DNA of 64,000 nucleotides, taken from Cladobotryum mycophilum (Eukaryota > Ascomycota > Sordariomycetes > Hypocreales > Hypocreaceae). Positions 12,680 to 23,921 of this stretch are shown one piece after another. Within the stretch, counting starts at the first letter, position 1; each line of letters starts with the position of its first letter. Made by a program: the position numbers and the translations under genes. Below the pieces are notes generated by a model. That model saw only the letters and a program-made list of their open reading frames with translations. It had not been told where the DNA came from and did no database searches. Location of the stretch: positions 829,421 to 893,420 of the forward strand of contig JAVFKD010000015.1 in NCBI GenBank assembly GCA_036429605.1, in the 5' to 3' direction.

Positions 12680-13529
12680 GGGTAATTGAGAGCAGATGCT
12701 GCTATTGAGGATATGCAGTAAATGAGGAGGAAAAAGTTGCAAGAGGGTTTTCTTCGTCATACAAGTTCCATGATTGTTTAAAAGTTCATGCAAATATACA
12801 GAATAAGCGTTAAAATGTACATGTCTGTGATGCCTTCAATGGTTTCATTTTCCCTAATTGTAGAGAACCCGAATTTGAGTATATTTTGTTCTAAGATGTA
12901 ATAAAAGCTTTGCTTCATGGCATAATTCCTTATATGGAGGGGATTCCGGAATGATTCGGGTCTGCCGGGACACACAGTGAAGGTGCGCAGCCTAACTGGC
13001 CAGGCAATGCGCTCATTAAGTGAAGAGGTTGTGTTCCTAAGTTATAAGGTGGGAATTACACCGTATGAATTATGAGCTGGAACTGTAGAAGCCTAGTGTA
13101 AAAAAAAGACTCAATAAACTCTTTAGCATCAACAGGTTAGGATGTGTAAGTGATTACAGAAAACTTGTATATACTGAATTATATTTAATCATCAGAACCG
13201 CTAATGATGGTATAATTCGTTGACTTTGTTCAGATCTTTGTCAATGGAGATAATGGAAGATTTTCTGATAGCATAAGAGCAAAGCATTAATCGACTAACC
13301 TATTAATGAATCCCGCCAGAAACCTTCGACGGGCATCAAAACCCGAGGTTTGCACAGTAAAACACAGTGTACCTAGTTTCAGTCTAGCGCCACACGTGAT
13401 CCGGGAGAAAGCTCTAACCGATGAAGTCGCCTGTTCCCGAGCAAAACTGCTCACTCTGCAAAGTTCTCCCCCAGCTTCAACCAACCTCTCTCCACTCCCA
13501 ACTCTGATCGCTCTCTGTCATCTGGCAAG
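12680..13529. other. Intergenic, GBE1 to ATP2
   Basis: 850 bases with no supported gene. The first 600 are AT-rich. The last 150 before the ATP2 ATG are C/T-rich, which fits a strong fungal promoter and leader. Confidence 0.4.
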
Positions 13530-15494
13530 ATGTTCAAGAGGTTAGTAGAAAACTTTCGATGTACTTGCTGGCGCATTTTGCGCAAAATTTGCGCCAATTG
13601 AGGCCATTGGGCTGACCTTTTACCCCGACAGCGGCATTTCCTCCTTCGCCAGGGCCGCCCGCCCGTCGGTCGCTCGACGAGCTATCCGACCTGCTTCTCT
13701 CCGATTCCCTCTTAACAGCAGATTCGCCAGCACTTCCGGTGTTGGTGATGGCAAGATTTACCAGGTGAGTTGCGCCTCGAGGTGGTTATGGTGTGGCGGT
13801 GGTGGAGATGTGTAGTTAAAATTTGCTAATCACCTCAATTAGGTTATTGGTGCCGTTGTCGATGGTCAGTAAAGATGAAAAACTTTTATGCGACAGGTCC
13901 ATGGAGGAATAGTCGCATGGATTTTATTGAACAAAACGACTGACAATTCCACAGTCAAGTTCGACACTGCCAAGCTGCCTGCTATTTTGAACGCTCTTGA
14001 GACCACCAACAACAACCAGAAGCTCGTCCTTGAGGTCTCTGTATGTAACTCAACTCGGCAATGTGGAAAAGGACTTTTGTGCTGATTTCTTTGTTTAGCA
14101 ACATCTGGGTGAGAATGTCGTCCGATGCATTGCCATGGACGGTATGTGAACCCCGCCAGCAGAATTTTCAATATTGCGATACTAAGAATTATAGGTACCG
14201 AGGGTCTCGTCCGTGGTGCCAAGGCTACCGATACTGGTGCTCCCATCACTATTCCTGTCGGCCCTGCTACCCTGGGTCGTATCCTGAACGTCACTGGTGA
14301 TCCTATCGATGAGCGAGGACCCGTCAAGACCGACAAGTTCCTGCCCATCCACGCCGACCCCCCTCTTTCACTGATCAGTCTACTTCTGCCGAGATTCTCG
14401 CCACTGGTATCAAGGTCGTCGATCTTTTGGCTCCCTACGCTCGTGGTGGAAAGATTGGTCTCTTCGGTGGTGCCGGTGTCGGAAAGACTGTCTTCATTCA
14501 GGAGTTGATCAACAACATTGCCAAGGCCCACGGTGGTTACTCCGTCTTCACTGGTGTCGGTGAGCGTACTCGTGAGGGTAACGATCTGTACCACGAAATG
14601 CAGGAGACTTCCGTCATTCAGCTCGATGGCGAGTCCAAGGTCGCTCTGGTCTTCGGTCAGATGAACGAGCCCCCTGGAGCTCGTGCTCGTGTCGCTCTTA
14701 CTGGTCTTACCATTGCTGAGTATTTCCGTGATCAGGAGGGTCAGGATGGTGAGTTGAAACATTCTTGAGAGTTTTTATGAACTGGGCTAATTTTTGTTGC
14801 AGTGTTGCTCTTCATTGACAACATTTTCCGATTCACCCAGGCTGGTTCCGAGGTGTCTGCCTTGCTTGGTCGTATCCCCTCTGCCGTCGGTTACCAACCC
14901 ACTCTCGCCGTCGATATGGGTGGTATGCAGGAGCGTATTACCACCACCAAGAAGGGTTCCATTACTTCCGTCCAGGCCGTCTACGTCCCTGCTGACGATT
15001 TGACTGATCCCGCCCCCGCCACCACCTTCGCTCACTTGGACGCCACCACTGTCTTGTCCCGTGGTATCTCTGAGTTGGGTATCTACCCCGCTGTCGACCC
15101 TCTTGACTCCACATCTCGTATGCTTGACCCTCGTATCGTTGGTGAGGAGCACTACAAGATTGCCACCCGTGTTCAGCAGATTCTCCAGGAGTACAAGGGT
15201 CTCCAGGATATCATTGCCATTCTGGGTATGGACGAATTGTCTGAAGCTGACAAGCTTACTGTCGAGCGTGCCCGTAAGATTCAGCGTTTCCTGAGCCAGC
15301 CTTTCACTGTTGCCCAGGTTTTCACTGGTATCGAGGGTAAGCTCGTCGACCTCAAGGACACCATTGCCTCTTTCAAGGCCATCTTGAACGGCGAGGGTGA
15401 CAACCTTCCTGAGGCCGCTTTCTACATGGTTGGCGACCTTGCCTCTGCCAGGGCGAAGGGAGAGAAGATTCTTGCTGATCTAGAGAAGAATTAA
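13530..15494 (+). CDS. ATP2: ATP synthase F1 beta subunit, with an apparent 1-base frameshift
   Basis: Catalytic subunit of mitochondrial F1Fo ATP synthase. Exons: 13530-13540, 13632-13764, 13843-13864, 13955-14040, 14099-14141, 14195-14748 and 14803-15494. The first exon is 11 nt and the 5' part is broken by five small introns. After a basic presequence the mature chain starts near 'STSGVGDGKIYQVIGAVVDVKF'-type residues. Walker A is 'GGAGVGKT' and Walker B 'LLFID'; 'GERTREGNDLYHEM' and 'LDPRIVGEEHY' are the usual landmarks. The frame breaks in a six-C run at 14358-14363, just after 'FLPIHADPP'; adding one C gives 513 residues in one frame. Codon use after the break (strong C-ending bias) is typical of a highly expressed gene, so I read it as an assembly error. 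Confidence 0.95.
14358..14363 (+). other. Frameshifting C6 run inside ATP2
   Basis: GA followed by six C and then T. Frame before: F-L-P-I-H-A-D-P-P. Frame after, reached by one extra C: S-F-T-D-Q-S-T-S-A-E-I-L. Same GA-C6 context as the COX5 break. Confidence 0.85.
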
Positions 15495-16085
15495 GAGACT
15501 TAAAACTAGTTAATACCAGGAGATGCGGAGAATAGGCCTGTGTATAGACCAGAGGAAAAATGGGCCGGGGAGGTTTCTTCGAAGCTCCGTCAATGAGTCT
15601 CTTTTGTGGGCTGTGTACTAAGAAATCAACAAAATTCCTCTTGTAGTTACTAGCTGGCCTCGCTTTGTTGATACTGGCATATGAGGTGATGTAAAATTTC
15701 GTTGTGTGGTTCAATCATTTCTCAAAGCGTGATGATGATGCCTTATTTTGTGACCCGTCCCTAGATCTATCAACTGGCTCTGTGAAATGATGCTGTGTTC
15801 AATGCAGCATGATTAATTATGAGAGGGATGATATTTCTTGAATTGATATATATCTAACAGATACATAAAACGATATAGCAAAAACTAAGAGGTATATAAA
15901 GCAGAGCTTCATCTCACGAATAACCAACTAAGGCCGTATACTCCCACCGTTCCTAAACTCCAGGTATCCAGTTCTTGACTAATTCCAGTTCCAAACCAAA
16001 CTCCCCTAGATATATGTATATATACAGGCATTTCTCAAAATTCCTCCTCTCGCATCAGATGGAAAAGATATCATCTCATGCAAGA
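15495..16085. other. Convergent 3' region, ATP2 / Upc2-like gene
   Basis: About 590 bases between two convergent stop codons. AT-rich, no gene supported; expected to hold both 3' untranslated regions. Confidence 0.45.
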
Positions 16086-17585
16086 TTAAACAGACATGGT
16101 ATGTTTATTTTTAAATGGTGTATCAGTAGACTCTGGGTCGGCGAGCCGCATTTTGCCCTCCAGGTCATAACTTAGTTCTCTGCCAAGATCGTCAACCCAG
16201 CTGATGGACTTTATTTGTTCATACTGGTGATCCTTGGGTGCATTGGGTGCCCAGCAGGGGTCTTCTAGGATCGTCCTTGCGATATCAAGCCGCTCTTGTA
16301 GACCAATTGTCATAAGGGGTATTCTGAGTAGGTCGTCCCATTCTGTACTGAGATGGCGGTAGATATCTTGAATGGAGCGCTCGCCGATTTCCGCGACCCA
16401 CCATACATCTTTATGGATGAGCTTGAAGAACATGGCGCAGTAGGCAATTATTACCAGTGCGCGAGGCCGTCGTAGTCGAGCCAATTCAACGAACTTATCG
16501 GGTAGGAAAGTAAATAAGACGATGACTCGTAATGTCATGACCGGGCCCAGGCCATCCTGCAGGTTCATATAGAGAGACCCTACATACTTCAGTGTCTTGT
16601 AGTACATTTCTCTGTGGGGGTAATCGGGGTCGCCTGGCTGGATAGATGAAATCATAAAGAGAAGTTGATTGGGAATGAATGAAGCGGATTTGTTGAGGTC
16701 CAATGGTGGCCTGAAAAATAGATAGTTGAGGCCTGTTTGAACAAGTGTTTGCATTTGAACAATGTCGATTATGAGACCTATACCTCGCCAAACCACTATC
16801 CAATCTATAATATATAGATCCTTACTGTCCGGGTCTCTAAAGACCTGAGAGGAGAGCGCAGTTACGAGCAGAGAGTTTGCGACAAGGGCAGGATATGTAT
16901 CCGGATCGGCCTCTTCAACCGCTTTGCGATAGCCTTCAAAGGACTTTGTTCGATATACCAAGCCGCGACTGGTGTCCGTTTCTTGCTTGAGGTTTTGCAT
17001 GTGAAGACTAGACAGGGCAAGAACTGAATCCATGAGAAATGGCGAGCGAAAGGCATATGGGACCAATATGTTTCTCAGTATCCTCTCAGCAGGCCATCTG
17101 TCATCTCGAATGGAGATCGAGCCGCATGTGTAAGTTGTGTAAAACCATAGGAGTTTCATGTCAGTCTCGTCGACAGCGGTGGGTCGATATAAGGGCTCTG
17201 ACACGATGCCTGGGGATGCACCCCGAAATGCGGAGAGGGCCACCGCTGAGGAGATTGTTGCATCAGGGCTATTTGGTAAATCCTCCAAAAAGAATGTGGG
17301 AGATGTAGGCGAAGGTAGAGATGTGACTGAATTTGAAGCTGGCGGTGTAAGAGTCGTTGTTGGTTTCGTCGTCGTCGTCGTTGCCTTGGATGGAGGGTTG
17401 AGATAAACGCATTCAGCGTTGCGCAGCTTACAAGAACGGCATGTAGGCCTCGCTTCATCGCACTTCACCTTGCGCTGCTTGCAGCTTTTGCAACCTGCCC
17501 TTGATTTTTTGTGAGGACGTTTTGAATGATATGCTTTCACGGGCGCATCGTCCGTCGCTGGTGGTTCAGGTGAATTGTCCGCCAT
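16086..17585 (-). CDS. Zn2Cys6 transcription factor, Upc2/sterol-regulator-like
   Basis: Intronless gene of 499 residues starting at the ATG at 17585. Residues 32-59 form the zinc cluster CX2CX6CX6CX2CX6C, preceded by a basic stretch (SKRPHKKSRAG). A threonine/proline-rich linker follows (about residues 69-100), then a roughly 350-residue alpha-helical C-terminal domain with 'LLWFYTTYTC', 'FLMDSVLALSSLHM' and 'RAKSF'-like helices ('RTKSFEGYRKAV'). This layout is that of fungal Upc2/Ecm22-type factors, in which the C-terminal domain senses sterol, but many paralogues with other roles share it. The specific function is not established. Confidence 0.85.
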   Translation of the reverse strand: MADNSPEPPATDDAPVKAYHSKRPHKKSRAGCKSCKQRKVKCDEARPTCRSCKLRNAECVYLNPPSKATTTTTKPTTTLTPPASNSVTSLPSPTSPTFFLEDLPNSPDATISSAVALSAFRGASPGIVSEPLYRPTAVDETDMKLLWFYTTYTCGSISIRDDRWPAERILRNILVPYAFRSPFLMDSVLALSSLHMQNLKQETDTSRGLVYRTKSFEGYRKAVEEADPDTYPALVANSLLVTALSSQVFRDPDSKDLYIIDWIVVWRGIGLIIDIVQMQTLVQTGLNYLFFRPPLDLNKSASFIPNQLLFMISSIQPGDPDYPHREMYYKTLKYVGSLYMNLQDGLGPVMTLRVIVLFTFLPDKFVELARLRRPRALVIIAYCAMFFKLIHKDVWWVAEIGERSIQDIYRHLSTEWDDLLRIPLMTIGLQERLDIARTILEDPCWAPNAPKDHQYEQIKSISWVDDLGRELSYDLEGKMRLADPESTDTPFKNKHTMSV

Positions 17586-18477
17586 TTTGGTTGTGAGATG
17601 AGGTGAGACGTGAGAGACGGCTCTCGTGGGTGAGGCTGAAGAGAAGAGGACAGTGGGTGGCTTTGGTGAAGGGGGCAGGCTTAGAGTAGGGTAGATGTAA
17701 ATATTCTTGAGGGATTCAATTTGAGGTGAGCCCACGATATGACGTAGGGGAAAGTCTTGTCGATTTAGATGAAAAGTCAATGATTGATAGATAGATTTCA
17801 CAAGGGAGGATGGCGCACTCAGCCTCAGTGGGCGGAACTAGGCTATCGAACAAAGTACATGATGTGGCCCGTGTGAAATCGTTCGGGTCTAAGAATCTCG
17901 GGATTTCTTTAAGACGGAGTTGGACTCTTTGGCATGCATTTCTAAGAAGATACTACTACTACTAATCTAGGTACCTTTACTTATAACATTACAGTCCCAG
18001 CTTCTACGCCAATCAACCAGGTTTCCGAGAACTGTAAGACTCCTAACTTGGGCTGGATGGATGAAGCGATGAGCAGCCCCAGCCATGGCATGCAGGAAAA
18101 TGCAAACAATTCATGAATTTTGCATGAAACTTCAGGGCCTCAGTTCCATTGATGCAGCGGATGCAAGCCCAGCCCGCCTTTAGTGAGAAGCATGCCACTG
18201 GACAGCTCGCTAAAAAGCCCGCTGAACTGTCCGCCACAGCGACTGGGCTCGCTGTTGCACTGCAGCCAATGACATAAGCAAAGAACAGCGCTCATCATTC
18301 GTCCGTCGAATGGAAATCTCGAGTTTTGACAGGAGCTTGACAGGACCGGCAAATTATTGTTCAATATAATTAATTATCAAGGCACGCCACTTCAAGGTCT
18401 GCAGCTTGCCAACGTCAACTTTCGTGCGCAACTGCAACCTTGCGTCGCCTCCCGTCAACGACAATTTTTCGTTCCGG
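17586..18477. promoter_or_regulatory. Divergent intergenic region, Upc2-like / mitochondrial AAA gene
   Basis: About 890 bases without a supported gene. It includes an imperfect ACT repeat near 17950 and short palindromic TAGGTACCT-like sequence. A TTG-initiated extension of the AAA frame back to 18406 exists, but I used the first ATG. Confidence 0.35.
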
Positions 18478-21400
18478 ATGCATGCGCCGGCTGTTCGAGT
18501 ATTGCCGACGGTTGCCTTGGCCGCAAGAGCCCCGCGATGCCTTCAACGGGCTTTCCACTCGTCGCTCCGACGGTCGAGTAACGGCGGCAATGGAGGAAAC
18601 GGTGCGAAACCGGCGGATGACTCCACGATAGAACACAATGAGGATCTGGAGGCTCAGGCAGGGACAGAAATATCTGGAGGGCGCTTAAGAGGTCATACTG
18701 CCAGCTCTGCCAGGACTCGTCAGTCTCGTAAGAAGCCTGTGTCCGCTCTACCCCCTGTTCAACTACCAAAGAGCTTTCTCGACAACAATGTCTCTTTACA
18801 CTCCAATACGAAACAGCCAAGACTCCCAGCAGCGCTAGCCGAAGATGCCAGACACACAAAGACGTCACATCTCCCGATCGGACATGCGCACGCTTCTCAA
18901 CAGACTTATAAGGCGCTCGAGACATATTTCGAAACGGCTCTCAGCGATCTTCTGCTAAGGGACTGCGAGTTGGCCATGGACTTCATGCGATCCCGCATCG
19001 AAAAGGACGATTCAAAGTGGAACTCCCCTGAGGCTATTGCTAGGGTAGTGCGAGTCTGGGATATGATCATCGACTCTGCCTGGCACCTGACGGACGCACT
19101 GTATCCAACTCGACAAACCGAATACAACTACAAAGTACGACCGTATTGGTGGTGGCACATGTATAAGGACCTCGACTACCGTACTCTGAAATTTCGCGAT
19201 CAATTTCTTTCCCTTGCCATCTCACTGGACGACCAGCTCAACTTTGCCGAGCGTCTCGACTATCCCCTACCCCATGCTATCGCCGACTTACCGGTTGATA
19301 CTTTCGTCGCCATTCAAAAAGCCATCGAGCGTGAGCTACTTTCCGTAGCACCTACAAACTTCGATTCTAAAAGTAGTAAGCGACCAATTACGGTACTTGC
19401 GCTCTCTGGCTATAGCGGGAAGTCCATCGCAGAAGCAACTGCGGAATACATTGCATTTTGGAGCGGCGCAGACATAGTTCGTCTGGATGCTTATGATATC
19501 TCGGAACTAGTTGGTGATTATCTTGGGCAGAATTGGGCACATTCTCGTGGCCCGCTCTCAATGCTTGGGTTTCGAATCGCCGAGTTGAATGGAAGGCTTG
19601 AGGGCGACCAGGAAATAATAGGGACCAGTGAGGAAGTGGAGGATTTGGATACAGGCGTTATCAACATTCGTACGGCCTCAGGAACACTTGAGGAGGAGTT
19701 ACAAAAGATTAAGCAAGGCGGTTACGAATGTTTCACGAAATGGGAGAACCTCAAGATTGATAAGATGCTGGATCATATCATTCGATCCGCTGACCTGAAA
19801 TCCTCTGAACCCCGCAATCGCCCAATTCTAATCCATATTCACGATCTAGTGGAACTGAGCATGACCCTTGAAGGGTCCTTGCTTACCAGCCGACTGAGGG
19901 CTTTGGTCGACGCCGCTTGGCAACAGGGTACACAGATTGCTATACTAGGTACATCATCCTGTGGGCAGCCGTCCGAGGAGTATCAAACTGCGATCAAAGA
20001 CCTATCTGTCAGTGATTTTATTGTCACTCGTCATATTCAGCCAGATCGGGCTGATGACCATACTACACCAAAAGTAAACAATAAAACGCGGCCATCATTT
20101 AGCTTGCAAAAGACGGATTACTTTGTTGAGAATCTCAGCAATATTAACCGTATGGTGAGGGCGTTGGATCCAGAGTCGTCACAGCGGGAGCTGGACTTGT
20201 CAGACCAGGCTATACGGGCTTATTTACACTCACCTAACCCAAGGTTCTCCATCTTGAGGGACTCGATCTTGCCTATCCCAGAAGTTTACCACCTGGCTAT
20301 GGCATACAGATCACTCGAGGCTAAAGGTGATGGCTGCGGGCCTGCTGGGTTCCTGGAACGTTTTACCATGGGGCCTCTTCGGCAGCGACCTGGGCAAGAT
20401 TTCCTTGATGAAGAGCGGCTTGAAGCTAGTACCGACGCTGGAGATTCGTCAAAATCAGGGGACGATACCCATAAAGCTGATGGTCGTGCAGCATTGAAGC
20501 TTAACGAATACGAAAAGCGAATATCCTCTGGCCAGATCAACAAAGAGAATCTACGAACAACGTTCGCCGACGTTCACGCCCCGCCTGAGACTATTTCTGC
20601 GTTGAAGCTCCTCACCTCTCTGGCACTTGTCAGACCCGATGCCTTTTCTTATGGTGTTCTTGCTGCCGACAAGATCCCCGGCTGTCTCTTGTATGGCCCT
20701 CCTGGCACAGGCAAGACCATGCTTGCAAAAGCAGTGGCTAAGGAAAGCGGAGCAAACATGCTTGAGATCAGCGGCGCCTCCATCAACGATAAATGGGTTG
20801 GCGAGAGTGAGAAGCTTATTCGGGCTGTTTTCACGCTGGCTAAGAAGCTTTCTCCTTGCGTCGTATTTATTGATGAGGCAGATTCGCTGCTCGCAAACCG
20901 AAGCATGTTCAGTAATCGGGCATCGCACCGTGAGCACATCAATCAGTTTCTCAAGGAGTGGGATGGCATGGAGGAGACGAATGCCTTCATAATGGTGGCA
21001 ACAAACCGACCATTTGACTTGGACGATGCCGTCTTGCGACGACTGCCGCGAAAGATTCTTGTCGATCTTCCACTTCAAACCGACCGACTTGCTATTCTCA
21101 ATCTACTTCTCCGAGGCGAAACGCTTGATGACTCAGTTTCACTCGAAGACTTGTCCAATCGCATGCCATACTACTCCGGCTCTGACCTCAAAAACGTCTG
21201 CGTAGCGGCCGCCATGGCCGCCGTGGAAGAAGAAAACGAAGCTGCGGCGCGACACACGGGCGCCGAGCCATTCCGCTATCCCGACAGACGTATTTTGCGA
21301 AAGGGGCACTTTGAGAAGGCTCTTAAGCAGATCCCCGCCAGTATTAGCGAAGACATGGTGAGCCTGAAGATGATTAGGAAGTTTGACGAGGAGTACGGAA

Positions 21401-21501
21401 ATAGGAGGAAGGGCAGCAAGAAGAGCGGCATGGGCTTTGGTGTCATTGGGGATGAGAAGAAAGTCGATGTTGGGGAGGCTAGGATACGGCCGCCGGCGTA
21501 G
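18478..21501 (+). CDS. Large mitochondrial AAA ATPase, Msp1/ATAD1-type core
   Basis: Intronless, 1007 residues. The N-terminus (MHAPAVRVLPTVALAARAPR...) is an arginine-rich, acid-free mitochondrial presequence. Residues about 50-700 are a long region I cannot assign, with charged stretches, and may bind substrate or partner. The C-terminal AAA module has Walker A 'GPPGTGKT', pore-loop 'INDKWVGESEK', Walker B 'VVFIDEADSLL', sensor 1 'MVATNRP', and 'VLRRLPRKILVDLP', which places it in the Msp1/ATAD1-like meiotic clade. Unlike Msp1 (about 360 residues, single TM anchor) it is about three times longer and I see no obvious N-terminal membrane anchor. Role in mitochondrial protein handling is inference. 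Confidence 0.85.
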   Translation: MHAPAVRVLPTVALAARAPRCLQRAFHSSLRRSSNGGNGGNGAKPADDSTIEHNEDLEAQAGTEISGGRLRGHTASSARTRQSRKKPVSALPPVQLPKSFLDNNVSLHSNTKQPRLPAALAEDARHTKTSHLPIGHAHASQQTYKALETYFETALSDLLLRDCELAMDFMRSRIEKDDSKWNSPEAIARVVRVWDMIIDSAWHLTDALYPTRQTEYNYKVRPYWWWHMYKDLDYRTLKFRDQFLSLAISLDDQLNFAERLDYPLPHAIADLPVDTFVAIQKAIERELLSVAPTNFDSKSSKRPITVLALSGYSGKSIAEATAEYIAFWSGADIVRLDAYDISELVGDYLGQNWAHSRGPLSMLGFRIAELNGRLEGDQEIIGTSEEVEDLDTGVINIRTASGTLEEELQKIKQGGYECFTKWENLKIDKMLDHIIRSADLKSSEPRNRPILIHIHDLVELSMTLEGSLLTSRLRALVDAAWQQGTQIAILGTSSCGQPSEEYQTAIKDLSVSDFIVTRHIQPDRADDHTTPKVNNKTRPSFSLQKTDYFVENLSNINRMVRALDPESSQRELDLSDQAIRAYLHSPNPRFSILRDSILPIPEVYHLAMAYRSLEAKGDGCGPAGFLERFTMGPLRQRPGQDFLDEERLEASTDAGDSSKSGDDTHKADGRAALKLNEYEKRISSGQINKENLRTTFADVHAPPETISALKLLTSLALVRPDAFSYGVLAADKIPGCLLYGPPGTGKTMLAKAVAKESGANMLEISGASINDKWVGESEKLIRAVFTLAKKLSPCVVFIDEADSLLANRSMFSNRASHREHINQFLKEWDGMEETNAFIMVATNRPFDLDDAVLRRLPRKILVDLPLQTDRLAILNLLLRGETLDDSVSLEDLSNRMPYYSGSDLKNVCVAAAMAAVEEENEAAARHTGAEPFRYPDRRILRKGHFEKALKQIPASISEDMVSLKMIRKFDEEYGNRRKGSKKSGMGFGVIGDEKKVDVGEARIRPPA

Positions 21502-21936
21502 GTGTCACGGGCAAAACAAAGCCTTGTTCGTCCTCTTCGTCTCCCCTTTCCTCTTCTTCTTCGGTTCTCGGAGTGTATTTGTAGAAATTCACACAACATC
21601 TAGGGGAAGATAGATTCTTGGGATGAGGCATTGTCTTTCAGCTCTTTGGGGGGTTTTTTTTTTGGTATATAAAGGAGGAATTTCCGAGTGTTGAATATTT
21701 TCCAACGGACGACTTAGAGCACTTTAATGCATGCATGATTTGTCTTTCTTTTGTTTGTAATGAGGATAGGAGAATGAATGATGAGAGCAATGAAGATTAA
21801 TTTTCTATGTTGTGTCGCAATCGTTTTGTTTTAATATCCCCCCCCCAATCAATCTCTAAGGAGTCCGTCCTTCTAAAGCTTGTTTACCCAAAACTTGACC
21901 ATCAACTTTTATCCCAATCTTGATGGCGTTTTCCAC
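21502..21936. other. Convergent 3' region, AAA gene / TFB1
   Basis: AT-rich with runs of T and C; expected 3' untranslated sequence of both genes. No gene seen. Confidence 0.45.
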
Positions 21937-23921
21937 CTAGGCCTCCGTCGATACCTGAACGCCCTCTGCTGCCAAAGCTCTCGAATAATCAACCTGCGCC
22001 TTCTGCAAAGCCTCCAGCGTCGGCCCCATGATCTTGAGGACGGCATCCTTTCCGCCCCCGACCATGTCGCTCTTCCACCGAATCTTCTTGCCCGTCCTCT
22101 CAAAGTGGTTCCGGATCTCCTGCTTCCTCTGGCGAATCGTCTCCTCGCGCTCGTTCTCGGCCTCGTCCGCGACGGCGTTTATGCGCGCTATAGAGCGCGA
22201 AAGGGACTCGGCGAGGTACTGCAGCTCCGTGGCGCGGTCGGGGTCACCGGAGAGGAAGGAGTTCCAGAACTGGTGGAGGAATTCAATGGTCGTGGCGTGT
22301 GTGAGGGCGCACTTGTCCGCGAGATGGGAGGGTAGACCCATGGGTGTGGTCGCATCCGTTGCGTGGCCGTATTTCTGAGCGCGCTGTTGCTGGATACCGT
22401 CCACGACTTCCTTCTCCGCCCCCTTGATAGCCTCGCGAGCAACGCTTTTTTCTTTGAGGATTCATCCTCGCTATCGCTGTCCACGTCCAAGTCCACTCCT
22501 ATCTGGAGACCTGCGCCGCTATCAAAGCCTCGGAGGAAGCCTTGCATCTTGGAGACGACTTCGGCGGTGTTTTGCTTGGCGAAAATTTGTGTATTAGAGG
22601 ATGGAGCAGCATCCCGCGAAGAGAAGAATTTGCTCTGCTCTTTTACATGGAGCATGATGCGATGTTCTTGCGATTCTCCCTTTAAATCTCGTAGCGCCAG
22701 CTGGTTATATGTATCGTAACCGCCTTGTTCACCATCATTATTGTCTGATGGAGCAACATTAGCCATGATCTTCTCGCTTAGACTGTTGAGAGTCTTGACG
22801 ATAGGGATATTGGCTCTCGGTCGCATCTCTATATCTTTAGCATTGCCGCTTTTAAAGCCTCCTTGATTCTCCTCATTGGCTTCAATATCAATGATGTGTG
22901 GGACCGCCTGCGACGTAATCTTGCTCTGAACCGGCACCGTATTCTCACTTGCGTCGTACCTGTCAAAAACGGCATCGGGGGGTTCATTGTCCGTAACACG
23001 CTCTCCCCTGAGCTTCTTGGACAGTTTGCTGAGAAAGAAACGAGACCAAAACTGTGACTCTGAAAGCTTTGGCACGTTTTCGTTGTATATACGTTTGACG
23101 AGGGGGTGCTGTGCAAAGATCATCTGAACCTGCTCGACACTTATGTTGAGCTTCAGTTCGCCGTCCACAGTCCGCGGCTTGACTGTTGACAGTACATTAT
23201 ATGCACCCTTCTTTTGATTGCTCTCAATCGCGTGTGATCGTAAAAGGTTTATCCGAGTTGACCAGAACTGAGCATTGAACGCAGGCCCTGATATGGACTC
23301 TGGTTTCGTTGCCATGGCGTCCATGTATGTTTGATATAAACTCTTATCCTTCTTCATGAGCGACTGCTGCAGTTCAATATCCATCCTTAGCTGTCCGTCG
23401 TCAAACCACCGCGCAGACGAAGGCTGTGAGTTGACGGCATTAGCAAAGGCCATGGCCGCAGAGCCACTCCCTGAGCCATTACCATTCGCAGGCGTAGTTG
23501 AAGCACCAGGTGTGCCACCAGGTGTGGGCTTTGGTACGGTGGCATCATTGCTTCGGAGGTCTGCTAGAAGTTTGGAGAGTAAATCCTTGACAGCCTGAGC
23601 CTCGGCCTTGGCCTCTGGCGTGTGGAAATGAAAAAGATACGTGGCGGGATCACTTGCGCCCTCGACTTTTTCGAAGATTTTTAGCATAACCTTGGCTGCG
23701 GTGTCTGGTGTCTGTTGAAGGTCTGAGTAAGGGCATGTCAGCAGGTTTACTCAAGGCCGTTCTGAGGGTTCTTGAGCATTACTGGTGATGTTGGTGATTG
23801 GCAGCAAGGCCAATGGAGGACCGCCCGAGTTAGGTGTCCATGTGACCGTCTGCTGGTCGCTGGTGAGCGTAAGGATACCATCCTTCTTTTTGTACAGCGT
23901 GCGACCGACCGGGAGGGCCAT
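21937..23921 (-). CDS. TFB1: TFIIH core subunit Tfb1 (p62), with an apparent 1-base frameshift
   Basis: Subunit of the general transcription and nucleotide-excision-repair factor TFIIH in the nucleus. Exon 1 is 23921-23783 (starts M-A-L-P-V-G-R-T-L-Y-K-K-K-D-G), exon 2 is 23722-21937. The first about 110 residues form the PH-like domain; 'FAQHPLVKRIYNENVPKLSE' and 'SQFWSRFFLSKL' are the BSD-domain signature (the F-W pair is conserved). The C-terminal third is helical. The frame is lost in a run of six T on the plus strand (22446-22451); one more base gives K-K-K-S-V-A-R-E-A-I-K-G and leads directly into the downstream frame, total 641 residues. Confidence 0.9.
22446..22451 (-). other. Frameshifting A6/T6 run inside TFB1
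   Basis: The coding strand reads AAG-AAA-AAA-GCG; AAG-AAA-AAA-AGC would keep the frame into the C-terminal 170 residues. No GT-AG intron fits here. Confidence 0.75.

Noticed and set aside
14125..14508. ATP2 read as two separate genes because of the frame change
   Set aside because: Residues before and after the C6 run are continuous F1-beta sequence; one gene with a one-base error explains it.
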